64,000 nucleotides of DNA from Aliibacillus thermotolerans (GCF_027853235.1 NZ_WKJG01000028.1:97705-161704), one strand, 5' to 3'. Counted from the stretch's first letter, positions 53,430-61,633 are shown. A program made the numbers and translations. The notes: generated by a model not told the origin, from the letters alone.

Positions 53430-53627
53430 TTGGCGAACGTCATCTGTCCAATTTGCCATCATGCCAATCATTGTGAAGCAGGAGAGAACAAACAGTGCTG
53501 GTGTACGGAAGAGGAATTTCCTAAAAAAATTTTTGACCTCGTCCCGGAAGAAAGCCTTTATAAGCATTGCATTTGTAAAAATTGCTTAACAGAATTTAAA
53601 GAAAAAGAATTTTTAGAAAACAGCTAA
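53430..53627 (+). CDS. Cysteine-rich CWC-family protein
   Basis: 65 aa from a TTG with AAGGAGG 9 nt upstream. Seven to eight cysteines in CPICHHANHC, CWC and CICKNC groups suggest zinc or iron-sulfur binding. CWC is the hallmark of this small family; function unknown. Divergent from the B12-radical SAM gene. Confidence 0.85.
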   Translation: MANVICPICHHANHCEAGENKQCWCTEEEFPKKIFDLVPEESLYKHCICKNCLTEFKEKEFLENS

Positions 53628-53649
53628 ACATATCACTTTTTTCAAGAAG

Positions 53650-53885
53650 TGGTTGAGACATAACTATATCATTCCGAACAAAATACGAATAATGACTATC
53701 GCTTCGGTAGAATACTTCGCTTTCCGCGGGCACGGCCTCCTCGCGGGAAACCACCGCTCTTAGGTCTTCCGACGGACAGGATGTGTGAGTAGCGGACGTT
53801 GCGACAGAACGTCGCGGTTTTAGTCCGCCTCCATTTTACCCTACGCATGGAGTCTACGTATTCTGCCTACGCTAGTATAGGTTAA
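53650..53885. repeat. Bacillaceae-type intergenic repeat
   Basis: The stretch opens with GAGACATAACTA and contains CGCTTTCCGCGGGCACGGCC, CGCGGGAAACCACCGCTCTT and a hairpin GACGTT/AACGTC. It lies GC-richer than its surroundings. I recognise the CTTTCCGCGGGCACGG word from noncoding repeats scattered through Bacillaceae genomes. It has no coding potential. Only the opening words are shared with repeat copy B at 23341-23637. Confidence 0.6.
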
Positions 53886-53898
53886 AAAGGAAAGGAGC

Positions 53899-53940
53899 TG
53901 TCCAAAAAGTCATGATTGGTGACTTTTTGGACATTTTTTT
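53899..53940 (+). terminator. Strong intrinsic terminator
   Basis: TGTCCAAAAAGTCA and TGACTTTTTGGACA form a perfect 14-bp stem, followed by seven T. It may end transcription of the CWC gene, read through the repeat. Confidence 0.85.
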
Positions 53941-53944
53941 GTTA

Positions 53945-54162
53945 CCACTTCATCAAAAATTGCTTCTGGAAACGCCTCTTGACCGAATAGGCATGTTTCC
54001 AACACCAAATTGTTGATGGAAGTAAGTCGTGGATGGGTCATGCCATCGTTTCATCAAAGTATTGCTTGTGGAAGCAAGCCATGGATCGCTCATGCCACCG
54101 TTTCATTCAAAAATAGTTTGTGGAAACAAGCTATGAACGGATCATGGTACCGTTTCTGCGCT
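53945..54162. repeat. Degenerate tandem repeat, about 52-bp unit
   Basis: Three clear units start at 54010, 54062 and 54116. Each has TTG(T)TTGTGGAAGCAAGC-like, ATGGATCG(C)TCATGCCA and CCGTTTCAT words; a more diverged unit precedes them from 53945. No open frame follows the period. Function unknown. Confidence 0.65.
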
Positions 54163-54428
54163 AAATGATTGTTCAAAGGAACTCTCAATTTATTTTTCAG
54201 AACTTATTAAACAGCCTCTTCTTTGTGATTAAAATACTTTTGTCTCATCCTCTTCTTTCGTTAAAATACACATTCTTTCATTTTTAAAAAAATAAGAAAA
54301 CAAAACCCAAGGGATACTTTCTTCATCTTTTATCTACACTATACAAAAACATAACTCTTTCCTTACTCCTGATGATCTTTTTTCATGAAAAAGTTGCAAG
54401 AACAAAAATACCCCTTATAGTATATTTG
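54163..54428. other. Upstream region of the transporter gene
   Basis: AT-rich, no gene seen. A possible promoter is TTGCAA (54394-54399), 16 bp, TATAGT (54416-54421), directly before the operator-like palindrome. Confidence 0.4.
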
Positions 54429-54446
54429 TATACCTCAATGGGTATA
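54429..54446 (+). promoter_or_regulatory. CstR/CsoR-like operator
   Basis: TATACC, six bases, GGTATA form a perfect palindrome just downstream of the promoter. A second ATACCCC half lies at 54408-54414. ATACC/GGTAT palindromes are typical for CstR-type persulfide-sensing repressors of the CsoR family, to my knowledge. The regulator gene is not in the window. Confidence 0.5.
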
Positions 54447-54474
54447 AAACAGGTAGAAAGGAGGAAGGTTTTGG

Positions 54475-55446
54475 TTGAAGAAGCTGTACGTATTTCCACA
54501 GAAACATTTACTCATTAGTGTCCCGCTTACATTAATTCTCGGTTTTATCGTTGGTTCTCTCGTAGATACATCGGTACTGCGACCGACGATTCTTTTCGCA
54601 ACAATCATTATGATATATGCAACAATGGTTGGCTTTAAATTTAAAGAACTAACCTCCTTTCAAGGTTCCAAAGGGTTAGGTTTGTCTTTGTTGCTTAATT
54701 TTATCGTTATTCCTCTCGTTGCTTACGGGATAGGCGTATTGTTTTTACGAGACTATCCACTGATGTTTGCAGGACTTGCGTTATCAGCGTTGCTTCCGAC
54801 AAGTGGAATGACAATTTCGTGGACAGCAATTCAAAAAGGGAATGTCGCATTAGCAGTAAAGCTCACGGTCTTTGGACTCATCATTGGGTCATTGTTAACC
54901 CCATGGTATTTGCTTCTCATGGTCGGAGAATATGTGGAAGTGAATATTTTACGGACGTTTCAAACGATTTTAATGGTCGTTTTTGTTCCGATGATTCTCG
55001 GACATATTACGTTTAAAATACTCATGAAAAAATATTCCCAAGAGCAATTTCAAAAGAAAATTAAACCATCCTTTGGACCGTTAAGCATATGGGCGATGTT
55101 ATATGTCGTGTTTGTCAGTGTCAGCACGCAAGCGTCAACTATTCTTGCAAACGTACAATTCATTATTGTCGCTCTTATCGTCTTAATTTTGTTTTACCTG
55201 TTGAACTTTGTCATTAGCACGATGACAGCGAAAGCGTTTCTGCCACGAAAAGATGGCATTGCATTAGTAAATGGTACTGTATTGCGCAATTTATCGATTG
55301 CCATTGGAATTGCTGCCACTTCTTTCGGAGCGGAAGCAGCTCTCCTCGTGACAATTGCTTTTATCGTGCAACAACAAAGTATTGCTTACTACAGTAAATT
55401 ATCACTGAAATATTGGTTTAAACCAAAAACAGCAAATTTAACATAA
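54475..55446 (+). CDS. Bile-acid:Na+ symporter / ACR3-type transporter
   Basis: 323 aa from a TTG with AAAGGAGGAAGG upstream. Ten helices; the family blocks SALLPTSGMTISWTAIQKGN (near 104) and NGTVLRNLSIAIGIAATSFG (near 265) match the arsenite/bile-acid transporter superfamily. Substrate is uncertain: there are no arsR or arsC neighbours. The CstR-like operator and the following OsmC gene point to sulfur species or oxidative chemistry. Confidence 0.85.
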   Translation: MKKLYVFPQKHLLISVPLTLILGFIVGSLVDTSVLRPTILFATIIMIYATMVGFKFKELTSFQGSKGLGLSLLLNFIVIPLVAYGIGVLFLRDYPLMFAGLALSALLPTSGMTISWTAIQKGNVALAVKLTVFGLIIGSLLTPWYLLLMVGEYVEVNILRTFQTILMVVFVPMILGHITFKILMKKYSQEQFQKKIKPSFGPLSIWAMLYVVFVSVSTQASTILANVQFIIVALIVLILFYLLNFVISTMTAKAFLPRKDGIALVNGTVLRNLSIAIGIAATSFGAEAALLVTIAFIVQQQSIAYYSKLSLKYWFKPKTANLT

Positions 55447-55460
55447 AGGAGAAGATCATC

Positions 55461-55898
55461 ATGAAAAATATGAAAGTGTTAGTTCGTACAGAAACAGATG
55501 GAATGACAACATTTGCGAAGGCTGGAAAACATGAGTTGATTATCGATGAAGGAAGTCAATTAGGTGGAAATGATAAAGGGGCCAACCCCATGCAAACCGT
55601 TCTCAGTGCCCTTGCCGGATGTGAAAACGTCACGGCGCACGTCATTGCAAAAGAAATGGAATTTGATTTACATGACATTTCTTTTCGTATCACGGGGGAA
55701 TTTAATCCAAAAGGTTTCATGGGAGACCCAAATGTAAAGCCATATTTTGAATCAATTCACGTTTAAGCTACCGTTACAACATCTGAAACGGAAAGTCGCA
55801 TCAAAGAATTGCAACGACAAGTCGAATCTCGTTGCCCAGTGTATACGTTAATAAAAGCAGCAGGCGTCACATTAAACGATACGTGGAAAAAAGCATAA
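55461..55898 (+). pseudogene. OsmC/Ohr-like peroxidase with in-frame stop
   Basis: ATG with AAAGGAG upstream; a 145-codon frame interrupted only by TAA at codon 102 (55764-55766). Before it: SALAGCENVTAHV with Cys54. After it, the same frame continues ATVTTSETESRIKELQRQVE, RCPVYTLIKAAGV with Cys125, and ends in DTWKKA. OsmC enzymes need both Cys to reduce peroxides, so the translated 101-aa piece lacks half the active site. One C-to-T change (CAA to TAA) would explain it. The transporter gene lies 14 bp upstream. Confidence 0.85.
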
Positions 55899-55905
55899 CA
55901 AAACT

Positions 55906-55948
55906 ACAACCACGAGCATTGCTTAAGAAGTGATGCTCGTGGTTGTTT
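55906..55948. terminator. Bidirectional terminator between OsmC pseudogene and tatC
   Basis: ACAACCACGAGCA and TGCTCGTGGTTGT pair perfectly over a loop of about 15 nt. It overlaps the end of tatC. Confidence 0.8.
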
Positions 55949-56681
55949 TGCTTATCTCTTCTTCTACTACCAGTTTCTTCTCTCTTTTTCGAAACACCAT
56001 GCTTGATAAAAGAATGCTGCATTCATATAAAAAGATGAGCGGTATGATGACAAGTACGTCTGACAAAAAGTCCGGTGGAGTAATCATGACAGAAATAACG
56101 ACGAGAAAAAAATACGCGTACTTCCGCCATTGTCTCAACCGAATTGGAGTGACAATCCCTAAACTAGTAAGGAACATCACTACCACCGGCAATTCAAACA
56201 AAAATCCAAAAGGAAGCGTCATATGTAATAAAAACTTAAAATATTTCTCTGTCGTAAAAAATGTCGTAAACATATCTTCTGAAAGAGAAAGCAAAAAATG
56301 CATGACAATCGGAAATAAAATAAAGTAGCCAAACAAAATACCAACGACAAAAAGCAAAGATAACAGAGGGATATATGCAGCGGTTACTTTCCGCTCTCTT
56401 TCTGTTAGTGCCGGACTGACATAACGCCACGTTTGGTAGGCCGCAACCGGAATCACACATATGATAGCGACGACCGTTGCAATCATAACATATACCCAAA
56501 GGATATCGGAAGGGCCTAAAACAGCCAATGGCATAGAAATATCTTTCACGAGCCAATGATAAATGTCATTGACAAAAAGAAATGAAACAAAAAGAAATGC
56601 AAGAAAAGCACCGACGGTAATGAATATCCGTTTTCGTAATTCGGTCAATTCCGCCACAACGTCCACATTGGATTCATCCAT
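55923..56681 (-). CDS. tatC: Twin-arginine translocase subunit TatC
   Basis: 252 aa from the ATG at 56681 with GGAAGAAG-rich sequence upstream; the longer frame to 56780 reads into the group II intron and is not real. Six helices; the N-terminal LTELRKRIF and the WRYVSPALTERERK segment are signatures. TatC recognises RR signal peptides. Together with tatA and phoX on the same strand it forms a dedicated export set, as phoD-tatAd-tatCd does in B. subtilis. The intron lies between tatA and tatC. Confidence 0.94.
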   Translation of the reverse strand: MDESNVDVVAELTELRKRIFITVGAFLAFLFVSFLFVNDIYHWLVKDISMPLAVLGPSDILWVYVMIATVVAIICVIPVAAYQTWRYVSPALTERERKVTAAYIPLLSLLFVVGILFGYFILFPIVMHFLLSLSEDMFTTFFTTEKYFKFLLHMTLPFGFLFELPVVVMFLTSLGIVTPIRLRQWRKYAYFFLVVISVMITPPDFLSDVLVIIPLIFLYECSILLSSMVFRKREKKLVVEEEISKTTTSITS

Positions 56682-56705
56682 CTTCTTCTTCCTTTCTTCC
56701 AATGA

Positions 56706-57327
56706 ATCGAGTAGGAGGAGGGGATGAACCTCCGTCCTCTCACACCACCGTACGTACGGTTCGCGTATACGGCGGTTCAATTAAGATGGGTAACGCAAGA
56801 CTTCCTTCCGTGAATAGCTTATCTTCTTATGCCAGCAGTCACTCCACCCTCCAAGAGGTCTTCCACGGAATTCACCGTTTCCTTCCTCAAGTGAGGTACT
56901 CGCGTTTTCTGTGTTCATCATGACTGACTGAATGCAAAGGGCTATTCTCTCTTCATTGTTCCGTCCTTCCAAACCGTTCTAGACCGATTTGTACTATGAC
57001 CTCTGCTGACTTCTGATGGTTCAGCTACTCCTCATGAAGTAGGTTATGAAGGGTACTTCACGTATCCATCAGACCTCCCTGGGTAAGGATGTCATCTTTC
57101 CTTCCATCTATCCGCTTCATTTACTCTGTATCACCTTTGGCATGTCTTGCAAACTCATCCAATGATACCTAGCCTTGTATGAAGTTCGTGTTCCTCGAGA
57201 CCTAGTTTCGCGCCCGCTTCCTTCAGATTCCGCGTCGCCACGGACACCCTTGCGTTAAGCTAACCACTACTTCTGCCTTCGTGGCTCGGGACTCTCATCC
57301 TATAGATTACACCCATGCCAGGCGCAC
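56706..57327 (-). mobile_element. Group IIC intron without functional ORF
   Basis: On the minus strand the RNA begins GTGCGCCTGGCATGGGTG (from 57327), continues through domain I (GGGTGTCCGTGGCGAC, GGAACACGAACTTCAT, GGTGATACAGAGTAAATGAA) and ends in domain V/VI: GAACCGCCGTATACG, CCGTACGTACGGTGG, then CCTCCTCCTACTCGAT at 56706. The sequence closely follows the Oceanobacillus iheyensis IIC intron as I remember it. At 622 nt it is a third of a full element because the reverse transcriptase gene is nearly gone. A hairpin-forming terminator lies just before the 5' end, the usual IIC target. Confidence 0.9.
56781..56972 (-). pseudogene. Remnant of the intron-encoded reverse transcriptase
   Basis: A 63-codon frame in domain IV, MEGRNNEERIALCIQSVMMN...ending KEVLRYPS. 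Its position and its C-terminal Cys/Lys-rich segment GWSDCWHKKISYSRK fit a join of the first and last bits of an IEP, with all reverse transcriptase motifs deleted. This is inference from the location; the normal IEP has over 400 residues. Confidence 0.5.
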
Positions 57328-57329
57328 AA

Positions 57330-57372
57330 TGAAGAAAAGATGCAAGCTATTCACTTACATCTTCTCTCTTTA
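57330..57372 (-). terminator. Hairpin downstream of tatA, intron target
   Basis: On the minus strand AGAGAAGATG and CATCTTTTCT pair over a 15-nt loop, then TCATT and the intron begins. It starts 2 bp after the tatA stop. Group IIC introns insert behind such terminators. Confidence 0.7.
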
Positions 57373-57374
57373 AT

Positions 57375-57572
57375 TTAAGAAACGGCGTCATCTTTTTCCT
57401 TTTTCTTCTCTTTTTTATAATCATCGCTCACAAGTTCACTGGCAGATTGCTTAAATTCTTTTAAAGTGGTACCAAAAGCTCGTCCGATTTCAGGTAATTT
57501 TGACGGTCCAAAAATAATCAAAGCAATGACTAAAATAAGAATTAAGCCTGGAATCCCAATATTAAACGGCAT
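57375..57572 (-). CDS. tatA: Twin-arginine translocase subunit TatA
   Basis: 65 aa. One N-terminal helix ([22 protein letters not shown]), the [14 protein letters not shown] hinge with its amphipathic helix, and a charged tail of Lys and Glu. It oligomerises to form the export pore with TatC. 16 bp behind phoX, so co-transcribed with it. AAAGGAG upstream. Confidence 0.95.
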   Translation of the reverse strand: MPFNIGIPGLILILVIALIIFGPSKLPEIGRAFGTTLKEFKQSASELVSDDYKKEKKKEKDDAVS

Positions 57573-57588
57573 TTAGCTTTCTCTCCTT

Positions 57589-59253
57589 TTAAAATTCATA
57601 TTTAAATCCCGTAATGGCAATTACCGCCGGTCGAGGCATATTGTCTCCTGCGCGATGAGGCCACATGCTCGTAGGATGATGAAAATCTTCCGTCATTTCT
57701 CCTGGATGCTGGACGGAGAGAAACAAGGTTGTTTCGTCTGGTGTAAACCACGGACCTGTCATTTCTGCTTCCACTGGAGCAGAAGCAAATTGATACGCTT
57801 CTCCGGCATGCTCTCCGACGGTAGGAATGACAAATACACCGTTGTTTGCAAATGGAGTGAACACATTTTTATTAAGAGAGCCAGAGGAGATATCTGTAAC
57901 CGTCCATAAATTGGCGTCACTATCAAAACTTAAATTGTCCGGTGCACTAAACCCGCTTTGTGGACCTCCTGCAGCAAAAATTTCAAAATGGAATTCTAAA
58001 GATCCTAGATCATTATCTTTCTCAATAAAGCGAGTGACATGTCCATGAATGTTTCCGTGACGATCATTGTTTGTATGGGCAATGAAAATCGAACGATCAA
58101 ATGGACTGATTTCCACATCTTCCGGACGATCTGTCGGCGTGCCACCAATTAACATTGCCGCTTCATGGGTATGGACACATACGTCGGCTTGAGTTTGAAA
58201 CTTTTCTAGCAATTCGGCATTACCATCTGCTGCTTTTCGTACCTCTTCAATCGTTAATGGTAACCAGCGTCCTTGTTTCATATCCGCGACGTAAAGCGTT
58301 CCTTCTTCTAATAACTTTGAATTTTCTTTCCCGCGGGATTCGACATACTTGTCTTTACTTATGTATTTATACACACCGGCGTCTTTCTTGTCGTCCCCCA
58401 TATATACAACAAGGCGACCATCTTTTGTCGTGCCTACTGCTGCGTTTTCGTGATTGAAACGTCCAAGCGCAGTATGTTTGCGAGGTTGAAAGTTCGGATC
58501 AAATGGATCTATTTCCACGACCCATCCATAATGAGTATCATCTAAACCTGCGTCAGCTGCTGTCTCTTCAAAGTTTTCTTCACAGGAGAGCACCGTGTTC
58601 CAAGGAGTTCTTCCCCCGGAACAATTTGCAAAGGTACCTTGTGCCATTTTTGCTCCGTTCACCGCTTCACTGCCTCTTGCAGGTCCTCTCAATTCAAAAG
58701 GAGTAAAACCATCTATGCGACGAGCATATTTGGAATCTGTGTTCATTTTCCAAACGCCTTCGCTGTCTCTTTCAATTTCAATAATCGAACCACCTTGAAC
58801 TTCTAATATTTTTTTTATTTGTTCTTGGGAAAAAGCACCATTTTTCTTTGGACCAGACACAAACACTTCACTGCTATATTCATGATTTACCCAAAGAAGT
58901 CCATGTCTGTTTGATCCATTGATTGGCAAATACATGGTGAAATCGTTGTTAAAGCCAAATTTTTCTCCTTTGTTATTAATTACGTCTCCGTAAGCCGCAA
59001 TGACATCATATTTGTACCCTTTTGGCAGGATGACTTCATCTTCTTTAGAAGGTTGAATCGGAGTGAAATTTAAACTAGCTACTCGTTTTTCTTTTCCAAA
59101 TAAATGACTGCTTGCTTTAAATTCTGCGTTTTCTTGGGCGTTTACTGTGTCAGAAGATAATACACTTCCTAAACCGGTTGAAGCTACTGTCATTGCAGTG
59201 ACACCCGTTCCTACGTACGTTAAAAATTTCCGGCGATTTTTGTTTACTTCCAC
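57589..59253 (-). CDS. phoX: PhoX-type phosphatase, Tat-exported
   Basis: 554 aa from the GTG at 59253 with GGAGGG upstream; the frame opens at 59289. The Tat signal NRRKFLTYVG lies at the N-terminus, followed by a hydrophobic stretch. Downstream are family segments: FNNDFTMYLPINGSNRHGLLW, ANCSGGRTPWNTVLSCEENFE, GRFNHENAAVG and FIAHTNND. PhoX enzymes need Ca2+ and Fe3+ and cleave phosphate monoesters outside the cell under phosphate starvation. Followed by its own tatA and tatC. Pho-box-like repeats lie upstream. Confidence 0.93.
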   Translation of the reverse strand: MEVNKNRRKFLTYVGTGVTAMTVASTGLGSVLSSDTVNAQENAEFKASSHLFGKEKRVASLNFTPIQPSKEDEVILPKGYKYDVIAAYGDVINNKGEKFGFNNDFTMYLPINGSNRHGLLWVNHEYSSEVFVSGPKKNGAFSQEQIKKILEVQGGSIIEIERDSEGVWKMNTDSKYARRIDGFTPFELRGPARGSEAVNGAKMAQGTFANCSGGRTPWNTVLSCEENFEETAADAGLDDTHYGWVVEIDPFDPNFQPRKHTALGRFNHENAAVGTTKDGRLVVYMGDDKKDAGVYKYISKDKYVESRGKENSKLLEEGTLYVADMKQGRWLPLTIEEVRKAADGNAELLEKFQTQADVCVHTHEAAMLIGGTPTDRPEDVEISPFDRSIFIAHTNNDRHGNIHGHVTRFIEKDNDLGSLEFHFEIFAAGGPQSGFSAPDNLSFDSDANLWTVTDISSGSLNKNVFTPFANNGVFVIPTVGEHAGEAYQFASAPVEAEMTGPWFTPDETTLFLSVQHPGEMTEDFHHPTSMWPHRAGDNMPRPAVIAITGFKYEF

Positions 59254-59352
59254 AACGATCCCTCCAAATGGTGATGTACTTCTAAACACTTTTCATCTTA
59301 AAGAAAGATTGTTAATCTAGCGTGGAAAAGTTATTAATCCTTATTAAAGATT

Positions 59353-59375
59353 TGTAAAGTAAAGAAAATTGTAAA
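59353..59375 (-). promoter_or_regulatory. Pho-box-like direct repeats before phoX
   Basis: On the minus strand TTTACA (59375-59370), TTTACT (59364-59359) and TTTACA (59358-59353) lie in the same direction; the first two are 11 bp apart, the usual PhoP spacing. Located 100 bp before the phoX start. Two more weak TTAACA words follow towards the gene. Inference. Confidence 0.5.
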
Positions 59376-59386
59376 AGTAACCATAA

Positions 59387-59432
59387 AAAAGGAACCTATC
59401 GGATGCTATTACGATAGGTCCCTTCGTTTTTA
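59387..59432 (-). terminator. Terminator after the Nfu-N-domain gene
   Basis: GGGACCTATCG and CGATAGGTTCC pair across a 10-nt loop, with a T-run on the minus strand. Confidence 0.85.
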
Positions 59433-59684
59433 CCTTGTCTGTTGATAAGCTTCTTGTACTTTCGGAATGAGATCGTCCCATTCAGCGTCAGGTGTTTTAT
59501 TGATTGTCACAAAATCACCATACCCGAAAATATTATCAACACCATCTAATTCAAGCAGTGCTTTGGCAAATGGATGGTCGGTACTATCTCCAGGTTTTAA
59601 AGAAGTACTCTCTTCAAAAAGTGTTTCATTCGCCGTAAACTTGATCGCATTCGGATTCGGAGTTTGACCTACTTTTAATTCCAT
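59430..59684 (-). CDS. NifU/Nfu N-terminal domain protein
   Basis: 84 aa from the ATG at 59684 with GGGGG upstream. KVGQTPNPNAIKFTANETL is the Nfu_N signature. The protein has no cysteine, so it lacks the iron-sulfur scaffold half. Small stand-alone Nfu_N proteins are common in bacilli; role unknown but linked to iron-sulfur or redox work. Upstream of phoX but ends in its own terminator. Confidence 0.88.
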   Translation of the reverse strand: MELKVGQTPNPNAIKFTANETLFEESTSLKPGDSTDHPFAKALLELDGVDNIFGYGDFVTINKTPDAEWDDLIPKVQEAYQQTR

Positions 59685-59827
59685 TATAATCCCCCTATCA
59701 ATCCGCATCTTTACTCATATTCTATCCTATCATTCACCAATTAAAAAGAAAAAATTTATGACTCTATAATGATGAACGCTTTTTACAAAACGGTTCTTGT
59801 TCAACAAAATAACACAAGATGTTACTT

Positions 59828-59868
59828 AGTCAGACATTGACTAATCAATTACTTATTATTTATACTTT
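59828..59868 (+). promoter_or_regulatory. Promoter and operator of padR-MFS operon
   Basis: TTGACT (59839-59844), 18 bp, TATACT (59863-59868). A perfect 7-bp palindrome TTAGTCA-N5-TGACTAA (59828-59846) covers the -35, suggesting autorepression by the PadR protein. PadR sites usually have ATGT/ACAT halves; ATGT at 59821 and ACAT at 59836 also flank this region. Confidence 0.6.
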
Positions 59869-59913
59869 TTACAGACTCCTTCGACAATGATTGCAATCAA
59901 AGGGGAGATGTTT

Positions 59914-60435
59914 ATGGATCATCGCTCATTGCTTTTACTCGGACTACTGATGAACCAAAGTCAACACGGATACCAAATTCACGACTTCATCGAAACAAAT
60001 TTACCATTTGTGACGGATATAAAAAAAGCAACAGCCTATGCGCACTTAGACAAATTAAGCAAAGACAAGTACATTGATGTAAAAGTTGAATACGATGGAA
60101 ACAGACCTCCTCGGAAAGTGTATTCTATTAATGAAAAAGGAGTCGCTTATTTTAAAGAGTTACTTGCTTTTAATTTATCGACAGCGGATACCGTCTTTTA
60201 TAAAGGGGATATTGGATTATTATTTCTTCATCATCTTCCTAAACAAGACGTCATTCGCTACTTACAACAAAGACGCGACAAAGTGAAAGAAGAAAAACAT
60301 AAAGTAGACCAAACACCTATACATAGCAAAAGTACTGGGGTGAACATTGCCATGTTACATCAACAAACGATGCTTCAAGCCGAATTATCTTTTCTCGAAC
60401 GAACGATGAACCAGTTAAAGAACGAAGTGGAGTGA
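59914..60435 (+). CDS. PadR family transcriptional regulator
   Basis: 173 aa from the ATG at 59914 with GGGGAG 6 nt upstream; the frame opens at 59887. The winged helix-turn-helix starts LLLLGLLMNQSQHGYQIHDFI and includes ATAYAHLDKLSKDKYI and RKVYSINEKG. The C-terminal helical dimer domain follows. Probable repressor of the MFS pump that begins 7 bp after its stop. Confidence 0.92.
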   Translation: MDHRSLLLLGLLMNQSQHGYQIHDFIETNLPFVTDIKKATAYAHLDKLSKDKYIDVKVEYDGNRPPRKVYSINEKGVAYFKELLAFNLSTADTVFYKGDIGLLFLHHLPKQDVIRYLQQRRDKVKEEKHKVDQTPIHSKSTGVNIAMLHQQTMLQAELSFLERTMNQLKNEVE

Positions 60436-60442
60436 ACATCTT

Positions 60443-61633
60443 TTGACTACAAAAAAAGCGTTACCTGTTTTGTTTGCCGTGATGTTTTTCGTCATGGTCG
60501 GATTTGGAATTATTATTCCGGTCTTACCCTTTTATGCGGAAGAATTAGGAGCTTCTCCTTTCCAATTAGGATTATTAATGGCCGTGTACTCAATCATGCA
60601 ATTTATTTTTGCTCCTATGTGGGGGAGACTGTCTGATCGCGTAGGAAGAAAACCACTCATGTTATTAGGTATTTTAGGACTTTCCTTTTCCTTTTTCTTC
60701 ATGGCATTGGCCGAAGAATTATGGGTTTTATTTGCAGCACGAATTCTTGGTGGCTTTTTATCTTCTGCCAATATGCCTACCGTACAAGCATATGTTGCTG
60801 ATATTACTTCAGAAGAAGACCGAGGAAAAGGAATGGGAATTGTCGGAGCAGCGGTGGGACTTGGCTTTGTATTTGGTCCGGCAATAGGTGGTATCTTTTC
60901 ACAAATGAGTCTTGCGATGCCGTTTTATGTCGCCGGTTTTTCTTCTCTCGTCACATTTTTACTCGTTTTATTTGTCGTCAAAGAATCCCTGCCTCAAGGA
61001 GAACGTGGCCAAAACGTTGCGGCAGAAAAAATACCTTTTCTCCAATCATTTAAAAGCTCTTTAACCATTCTTTACTTTCTACAATTTTTTGTGTCCATTT
61101 CTCTTGCTGGATTGGAAGCAACTTTTGCTTATTTTGCCGCGGAACGAGCAGGATTAGGAACAGTGGAACTTGGCTACATCTTTATGATTATGGGATTTGC
61201 TGGCGCATTGGTGCAAGGTGGACTCGTCGGTCGCATGACGAAAAAATTTGGGGAAGGAATCGTCATTCAAATTGGAATTATTATGTCGGCTTTTGGATTT
61301 GGTCTCATACTGTTAGTCGACAACTTTCTGACTGCTGCCATCTTTTTAAGCCTCTTTGGCATCGGCAACGGCGTCATTCGTCCAAGCGTTTCTGCTCTCA
61401 TTACAAAAACTGCAACAAAGGGGTATGGAAGGGCAACGGGAATGTTGTCTTCCTTTGATTCCCTCGGACGAATCATCGGTCCTCCTTTTGGTGGCTGGTT
61501 ATTTTCCATCGCCGTGGGACTTCCGTATATTACCGGAATCGTTCTCTCTGCAGTAGCTTTTTTCTTGTATTACGTGTATTACATGCAGCAAAAAAAGAAA
61601 GTTCCTACCACCGCCACACACGCATTAAAATGA
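60443..61633 (+). CDS. MFS multidrug-type efflux transporter
   Basis: 396 aa from a TTG with GGAG upstream. Twelve helices; motif A between helices 2 and 3 is GRLSDRVGRKP, and the helix-5 motif C is GLGFVFGPAIGG, typical of proton-driven antiporters. In operon with PadR, so likely induced by a toxic compound. Substrate unknown. Confidence 0.92.
   Translation: MTTKKALPVLFAVMFFVMVGFGIIIPVLPFYAEELGASPFQLGLLMAVYSIMQFIFAPMWGRLSDRVGRKPLMLLGILGLSFSFFFMALAEELWVLFAARILGGFLSSANMPTVQAYVADITSEEDRGKGMGIVGAAVGLGFVFGPAIGGIFSQMSLAMPFYVAGFSSLVTFLLVLFVVKESLPQGERGQNVAAEKIPFLQSFKSSLTILYFLQFFVSISLAGLEATFAYFAAERAGLGTVELGYIFMIMGFAGALVQGGLVGRMTKKFGEGIVIQIGIIMSAFGFGLILLVDNFLTAAIFLSLFGIGNGVIRPSVSALITKTATKGYGRATGMLSSFDSLGRIIGPPFGGWLFSIAVGLPYITGIVLSAVAFFLYYVYYMQQKKKVPTTATHALK

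Noticed and set aside
56682-56780. Longer N-terminus for TatC starting at 56780
   Set aside because: This part is read from domain V/VI of the group II intron and does not look like TatC.
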